Origin: JAQVPN01 sp036170435
Lineage (GTDB): Bacteria; Patescibacteriota; Gracilibacteria; BD1-5; UBA6164
NCBI GenBank assembly: GCA_036170435.1
Contig: JAVHPF010000080.1
Coordinates: 1-29,041 of the forward strand
Direction: 5' to 3'
Length of the DNA stretch: 29,041 nucleotides
Each line of letters begins with the position of its first letter. Within the stretch, counting starts at the first letter, position 1. The translations under genes were made by a program, and so were the position numbers. The notes under the pieces were generated by a model that did no database searches, was not told the origin of the DNA, and saw only the letters and a list, made by a program, of their open reading frames with translations. This document shows positions 23,656 to 29,041 of the stretch, piece by piece.

Positions 23656-24204
23656 TTACATTCCAGCAATAACTTTTGCTACTCTGATAACTTTATCTCA
23701 TAAAGCATATCATTTTTCAAATTCATCAACAACTTTTCCAGATTCTCCTGGAACTTGAGTCATAACTTCATGTTTATCTGGGTCGATTTCACATCAAACA
23801 GATTCAAAACATCTAACTCACATTTTTTCTAAATCGGATTTCATAGCTTTTTCAACGGCCAAAATTCACTCAAAAACTGCTAAATTTTTCATATCTTCTG
23901 GAGTGTTTTTTATAATTCTTTCTATATTATCAAGCCATGGAAGAGTTTTTTTCAAGATATCTGCTTTCATAAAATGTATCATATCTTCCCTATCTCTTTC
24001 TACTCTTTTTTTGAAATTTTCATAATCAGCTTGTTTTCTAGCAAGTGCTTCTTTCAAAGTATTTACTTCACTATTAGAAGAAACATTATTATCTTCAGAT
24101 TCTGTTTCATTTTCTTCTATTTCTTTAATTTCTTCTACTATTTCATCAAAAGTTTCTGATGTCAAAATTTCTTCATTTTCTAATTCGTCTTTTTTGAAAC
24201 TCAT
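23656..24204 (-). CDS. grpE: GrpE, nucleotide exchange factor of DnaK (182 aa)
   Basis: GrpE releases ADP from DnaK and so drives the Hsp70 cycle. An acidic disordered head (EEILTSETFDEIVEEIKEIE) leads to the long coiled coil (LKEALARKQADYENFKKRVE), then MKADILKKTLPWLDNIERI. The beta domain closes the protein, with HEVMTQVPGESGKVVDEFEK and the family ending GYALGDKVIRVAKVIAGM. Length is typical. Five or so glycines in the last third are UGA, so the standard code gives only the first 112 residues. dnaK and dnaJ are not adjacent. Start ATG 24204 is the first after the NfeD terminator. Confidence 0.95.
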
Positions 24205-24228
24205 ATATCTAAATATTAAATAATAAAA

Positions 24229-24246
24229 CTTCCAAACATTTGGAAG
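24229..24246 (-). terminator. Terminator of the NfeD/SPFH transcript
   Basis: On the minus strand CTTCCAAA/TTTGGAAG around a small loop is followed by TTTTATTATT, between the NfeD-like gene and grpE. Confidence 0.75.
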
Positions 24247-24282
24247 CCTTATTATATTGAAAAATTTAAAATTTCAAAAAAA

Positions 24283-24705
24283 TTATACAAGTTCAACTTT
24301 GAACGAACCTGAATTATGTTCAAGTATTTTTACTTTTTTTCCTATTCAGAAGTCAACAACTATTGATTCATCATCTACTAAATAATCAACTCAATCTATT
24401 TTTATTTTCCAATCATCTCAAATTTTAGCAAGTTTGTGGATACTTCAAATATAAGAATCTAATCAAACAGATTTTGCTTTAGTTTTTGGTCTAAGATATT
24501 TAGTGAATAATATTGCAAATATTCCAGATAAAAATACAAAAATTAAACCTTGTATAATAGTGAATGAACTATCTCAATTTAAGTAAACCATTATAGCAAT
24601 TAAGAAACTAGCCAAAGCTAAAGATAATCAGTAAAATGTGAAAGTCAGGATTTCTATTATAAGAAATACTATTCCTACTCAAAACCAAATATATGATAAT
24701 TCCAT
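24283..24705 (-). CDS. NfeD-like membrane protein (140 aa)
   Basis: Hydrophobic helices (IWFGVGIVFLIIEILTF, LALASFLIAIMVYL, TIIQGLIFVFLSGIFAILF) are followed by a basic loop and a C-terminal OB-fold domain (KSVGLDSYIGSIHKLAKIGD, then GKKVKILEHNSGSFKVELV). This is the short NfeD architecture. NfeD proteins pair with SPFH/stomatin proteins in the membrane, and the SPFH gene lies directly upstream on the same strand, the arrangement known in many prokaryotes. The pair is thought to organise membrane microdomains or protein quality control. Most of the glycines in the OB part are UGA. Confidence 0.88.
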
Positions 24706-24720
24706 AAAAATATTATTAAA

Positions 24721-24773
24721 AATATAATTTTCCTTCTTGTTCCCTCTCCTGTGAGGAGAGGGTTAGGGTGAGG
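24721..24773 (-). repeat. GC-rich repeat family A, copy 4
   Basis: On the minus strand CCTCACCCTAACCCTCTCC, short loop, GGAGAGGGAACAAGAAGGA and an A/T end. It is nearly identical to copy 1 and sits 4 bases after the SPFH stop, inside the SPFH-NfeD spacer. Confidence 0.88.
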
Positions 24774-24777
24774 TCTT

Positions 24778-25653
24778 CTATTTTATTCAAAAAGCTTTTC
24801 CTACTGCTCATAGTATATCATTATCAAGAATATATTTAGTATTCCCTCCACCAAGTGCATTTTCTATAACTTTTAATTGTTCTTTTGTAACAGCAGATCA
24901 TTTAAAGAATTCTTGAGCTGCAAGTGATTGTAATTCCATAGATTTTGCATCAGCTTGAGCTACAACTATAGTTGCTTGAGCTTTTCATTCAGCTTGTAAA
25001 ATTTGCATTTGTCTTTCTCATTCAGCTTGCAAAATTTTTGATTGTTTATCTCATTCTGATTTAGTTATAAGAGCTGATTTATATCATTCAGCTTCAAGAA
25101 TTTGTGCTCTTTTGTCTCTTTCTGCTTTCATTTGTTTACTCATAGATTCTTGAATATCTTTTGGTGGATCAAGTCTTTTAATTTCAACTCTCATTATTTT
25201 TACACCCCATTTTCCAGTATCTCTATCTAATGCTTCAAGTAATTTACCATTGATAAATTCTCTATTTGATAAAGTTTCATCTAAACTCATAGTTCAAAGA
25301 ACAGATCTAAGACCAGTTTGAGCCAGATTTACTACAGCCATAAATACATTTGAAATTTCATACATAGACTTGTATGGATCTACAATTTGTACATAAACTA
25401 CTCAGTCAACAGCAACTCAAACATTATCTTTTGTAATTATTTGTTGTTCTGGAACATTTATTACTTGTTCTCTAACATCTACTTTTTTAATTGTTTGAAC
25501 TCATGGAATAACAAAAGTAAGACCTGGAGTAACAGTTTCAGTATACTGTCCTAGAAATTCTTTTAATCAAACTTCTCATTGATTTATAACTCTTACTCAA
25601 AATAATAAGAAAAGTACTCAAAATATAATAAGTAGAAGAAAAATACCACTCAT
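24778..25653 (-). CDS. SPFH/stomatin-family protein (291 aa)
   Basis: One N-terminal helix (FLLLIIFGVLFLLFGVRVIN) anchors the protein. The SPFH domain follows (GQYTETVTPGLTFVIPGVQT, VNVPEQQ-like strand INVPEQQIITKDNV, VYVQIVDPYKSMYEISN). A helical, Ala/Glu-rich coil with repeats ILQAEGERQMQ and ILQAEGKAQ comes next, then a Gly-rich end. SPFH proteins form large membrane rings; this one pairs with the NfeD-like gene 72 bases downstream. Every AEG glycine in the coil is UGA. It is the only gene of the window ending in TAG; the others end in TAA. A family A repeat starts 4 bases after the stop. Confidence 0.95.
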
Positions 25654-25697
25654 AAAAATAAAATTTAAAAATATAAATAAGCTTTTAGCTTGCATTT

Positions 25698-25725
25698 ATT
25701 ATAATATCTAAAATAGTAAAGACAA
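25698..25725 (-). promoter_or_regulatory. Promoter of the SPFH-NfeD operon
   Basis: On the minus strand TTGTCT (25720-25725) and TATAAT (25698-25703) have 16-base spacing, about 45 bases before ATG 25653. A small AAGCT/AGCTT hairpin lies in the leader. Confidence 0.6.
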
Positions 25726-25807
25726 ATTTATATTAAAAATTGAAAAAAAAAGAAAAATGTTTAAAATCTTGCCAGAAATTTGAGATTAAATATTTAATTA
25801 ATAAATA

Positions 25808-27253
25808 ATGTGATTTAAAAAGAAAAAAATAAACTCTAAGAAATTAGATTTACAAAAACTAATAGATTTACATAGAATATATCAAAAAGACCTAAAAAGA
25901 AATTATATAATATGAAATACTATTTGAATAATAGCTGTTATACTTATTTTTTTAGTAGCTGTTTGAGTTTTTGTAAAATTTCCAAAAATTGATTTAGCTT
26001 GAACTATAATGAAAAATATAGCTTGAAATAGTGTAAATACTTTTGCTCAAGAAGAATGAAGTACAAAAAATATACTTATTGTCTGAAGATGATGAGATTT
26101 AAATGATGCCCCAAATCTGACTGACACTATAATACTAGCGAAAGTAGATAGTGAAAATAAATTTGTTACTATGCTTTCTATTCCTAGAGACTTATGGGTA
26201 AAATATCCTACAGGATGAGCTGGAAAAATAAATGCTACTTATCAATTAGCTTTAGCTAAAAATTGATGAGACGAAGATGCCTGAATGAAAAAATTAGAAT
26301 CAAAAATAGAAGAAATCACAGGAGAAACTGTTGATAATTACATAAACATAGATTTTAGATGATTTATAAGTATAGTAGATAGTGTTGGTTGAGTTGATAT
26401 AAATGTACCTCAAAAACTAGTTGATACAGAGTATCCAGATTTTAATTGGGGTTATCAAACTTTAACAGTAAATGCTGGGCCTCAACATATGGATTGAAGT
26501 TTAGCTTTGAAATATGCTAGATCTCGTCATTCTACAAATGATTTTGATAGATCTCTTAGACAACAACTAGTTATTCAAGCAATAAAAGAAAAAGTAACAA
26601 GTCTTTGATATTTAGCTAATCCTTTCAAAATTAAATCTCTATATCTTGCTATAAAACAAAATATAACTACAGATTTATGAGTATCTGATATGATTTCTCT
26701 AGCACTTCTTGCTAAACAAGTAGAAAAAAATAATATTTTTTCTTTTAACTTAAATGATTCTTGTTTTTATGGAGCAGATAATTGTCAAAGAGGTTGATTT
26801 CTATATACTCCACCTAGAACAGATTTTGGAGGAGCATCTGTTGTTATACCAAATACAGCTACAAGTGCTAAAGTAAGTGATTATTCTGACATTCTTAGAT
26901 TTACAAATGTTATTTTTAACTACCCTCAAATATTTGCTCAAAGTGATACTATAAATATCTTTAATTCTACAAAAGTTTCTGGACTTGCTACTTTATGGTG
27001 AAATTTTTTAACTAAATATTGATTTACAATTCCTGAAAGAGATTCAGTATGAAATACTTCTTGAGTAAAATATGATAAAAGTATAATACTTTATAATAAC
27101 TTAGCTGAAGATTCAAAAACTCTTGAAGCACTTAAATTATTTTACTTACAAACTGAGTTTAAAAAAGTAGAAAAACCTGTATATTCTATGGATCCAAAAA
27201 CAAAAATAGAAATAATAATTTGAAAAGATTATAAATCTTATAAAATGTACTAA
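25808..27253 (+). CDS. LytR-CpsA-Psr (LCP) family wall-glycopolymer ligase (481 aa)
   Basis: LCP proteins attach anionic or sugar polymers from lipid carriers to peptidoglycan, outside the membrane. A basic head and one helix (about residues 33-57) precede the LCP domain: NILIVGRGGD, DTIILAKVD, MLSIPRDLWV, INATYQLA, VDSVGGVDINVP, and the basic active-site stretch YARSRHSTNDFDRSLRQQ. Residues ~380-475 form a LytR_C-type domain (DTINIFNSTKVSGLATLWG). The second codon is TGA, so the gene begins ATG-TGA (Met-Gly), directly visible at 25808-25813. The penicillin-binding protein follows after 37 bases without a terminator, so they may be co-transcribed in wall assembly. Confidence 0.94.
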
Positions 27254-27290
27254 TATTAAATAAATAAATTATTTATTAACTTTATAAATT

Positions 27291-29041
27291 ATGAATTTTG
27301 AAGCAAAAAAAATAGCTCAAACCTCAAAAGAAGAAGCTAAAGAGAGGCAAGAAAGATTAAAACAATATGTTATATATGCAGCTTATTCCCTAGTTGTTAT
27401 AATTCTTATTGCTTTTCTTTTCATATACAATAAATATATAAAAAATCTTCCTGATATATCAGAAATAGAAAATCAAAAAATTCCCGAAGCTTCAACTATT
27501 TATGACAGAAACTGAAAAAATATATATAGTATTTATTATTGAGAAAAAAGAACATATGTGAAATATGAAGATATTTCAAAAAATATGATAAATGCAATAG
27601 TATCAACTGAAGATAATACTTTTTTTGAAAACTCTGGATTTGATATAAAGGGTATTTTTAGATCTATATTTAATTATGTATTTCAAAGAACTTCTAAAAT
27701 AGAATGAACATCTACTATAAGTCAACAACTTATAAAAAATATGATGTTATCTAATGAAAGAAGTATTGAAAGAAAAATCAAAGAAGTACGGCTTTCTTAT
27801 AAATTAAATACAAATTATTCAAAGGAAAAAATACTTGAATTATATTTAAATAAAATTGCCTATTGATCTAATTCTTATGGTATTGAACAAGCTTCAAGAA
27901 CTTTTTTTGGAAAAAGTGCAAAAGATCTAGGTATCCTTGATTCTTCTATCCTAGCATCTCTTCCAAAATGACCAACTTATTACAATCCTTATAGTCACTT
28001 TGATAGATTAGTATGATATACCTATACTTACAATAAAGAAACTCCAGATGAAACAACTAAATTAATAACAAAAAAAGATTTAGATGACAATGCAATTTTT
28101 ACTACAAAATTCAAAGATTTAATATCATCATTAAGCGAAAAAAGACTTACAGATGATAAAATGCAATTATGTTGAATTAAAAAGAAGTATTACAAATCTT
28201 CTATAAGTCTAGATTCTGATAATTGTGCTATTATGGCATATTCAGACTTACTTGATTTTTTAAATAATTTACAAATTAAATGATCTGTTATTGATTGAGC
28301 TAATGATATTCAAAAAAATCTAGTCTTTGAGTACCAAACTTGAAGAAAAGATTTTGTATTACAAAGAATGCTTGAGGATAAAAAAATCACTTTTGCAGAA
28401 TATAAAACAGCTTTTATCGATTCATTTTGAATGACTTTTGGACAGACAAAAGAAGATATAAAATATCCTCATTTTGTAATGTATGTAAAAGAATATTTAG
28501 AAAACAAATATGGTAAATGAATTATGGAAGCTGGTTGACTTAAAATATACACTACCCTTGATGCTAATCTACAAGATAAAGCCCAAGAATTAGTTGAAAA
28601 ACAAGTAAAAGCAAACAAAGCTATTAATGCATCAAATGCTGCTATGGTATCAATAGATAATAGAAATGGATGAATACTCGCTATGGTTTGATGAGTTAAT
28701 TATTTTGATCAAGAAAATGCTTGAAATGTAAATGTAATAACATCTAAAAGACAAGTATGATCTAGTATTAAACCTCTTATATATTCTCTTGCTATACAAA
28801 ACAATCCAATAGGAACTCAATCTCCTATTTATGATGTAAAAACAACTTTCCCTTGAGATTACACTCCAAATAACTATGATGGGTCTTTTATGGGAAAAAT
28901 GAATGTAATGACTGCATTAAATTACTCTAGAAATGTTCCTGCAATCAAAATGTATTTTCTAGCAGGTCAACAATGACCAATAATAAATTATCTAGAAACA
29001 CTTGGTATAAATTCATTAGATAAAAATTTCTATTATTGAGC
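27291..29041 (+). CDS. Class A penicillin-binding protein (PBP1A type), 5' part
   Basis: This bifunctional enzyme polymerises glycan strands and cross-links peptides on the outer face of the membrane. A charged cytoplasmic head and one helix (residues ~27-46) precede the GT51 transglycosylase domain: STEDNTFFENSGFD with catalytic E107, EGTSTISQQLIKN, LELYLNKIAYGSNSYGIEQA and LASLPKGPTYYNP. An insert-like region of ~130 residues with two cysteines follows. The transpeptidase domain starts at AAMVSIDNRNGGILAMVGG, with the active Ser491 in SSIK and S546-R-N. The window ends before the KTG motif. The usual His of EDxxFxxHxG is replaced (ENSG). Most motif glycines are UGA. Confidence 0.95.

Noticed and set aside
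16408..24773. CRISPR array or tRNA cluster made of the GC-rich repeats
   Set aside because: The copies are far apart, differ in orientation and have no regular spacers; none folds as a tRNA.
1..29041. Trp reading of UGA (code 4) instead of Gly
   Set aside because: UGA falls on P-loop, GGDEF and SGGKDS glycines, while TGG is used at Trp positions.

Overview
The window is AT-rich bacterial chromosome that only makes sense if UGA is read as glycine (genetic code 25). In nearly every gene, in-frame TGA codons sit exactly where conserved glycines belong. Examples are the P-loops of the ABC ATPase and RecF, SGGKDS of the TtcA-like enzyme, the catalytic motifs of MraY, and both glycines of a GGDEF motif. 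All intact genes end in TAA except one TAG. This code is known from Absconditabacteria (SR1) and Gracilibacteria (BD1-5) of the Candidate Phyla Radiation. Small genes, short spacers, few Shine-Dalgarno sites and a peptidoglycan-based envelope fit that group; I cannot decide between the two phyla.

Layout. 1-2200: end of an ion-channel-like gene, a LysE/CadD-like transporter gene that looks imported, and an acidic unknown protein. 2200-6480: a pilin-like gene with its own promoter and terminator, a small membrane protein, a four-gene operon (secreted ankyrin-repeat protein plus three small envelope proteins) and a convergent tiny lipoprotein. 6600-11030: single-domain response regulator, mraY, a short unknown/RNHCP pair, a membrane protein, an orphan histidine-kinase-dimerisation-like protein with a Cys cluster, and tilS. 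11200-16360: frr, an ABC ATPase with a BASS/ACR3-like carrier, a GAF-like/GGDEF protein, a 51-residue protein and a VWA membrane protein. 16400-19900: ttcA-like gene, lipoprotein/membrane pair, gatC (broken by a spurious assembly gap) and recF. 19990-25650: surface protein, a coil/basic protein, TIM-barrel protein, AGOG-type DNA glycosylase, grpE, NfeD-like and SPFH genes. 25800-end: LCP (LytR-CpsA-Psr) protein and a class A penicillin-binding protein running off the window.

The genes are mostly housekeeping: tRNA modification (tilS, ttcA), translation (frr, gatC), protein folding (grpE), DNA repair (recF, AGOG) and cell wall building (mraY, LCP, PBP). They are mixed with envelope proteins that may serve an episymbiotic or predatory life. 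No spacer exceeds about 210 bases. I saw no tRNA, rRNA, IS element or CRISPR array.

Non-coding structure is rich. Vegetative-type promoters (TTGACT/TATAAT, spacers 15-18) and A/T hairpin terminators are common, several terminators being built into the last codons of genes. GC-rich palindromic repeats of several families, foreign in composition, cluster just after stop codons; one lies in frame inside tilS and is readable only because UGA is glycine.
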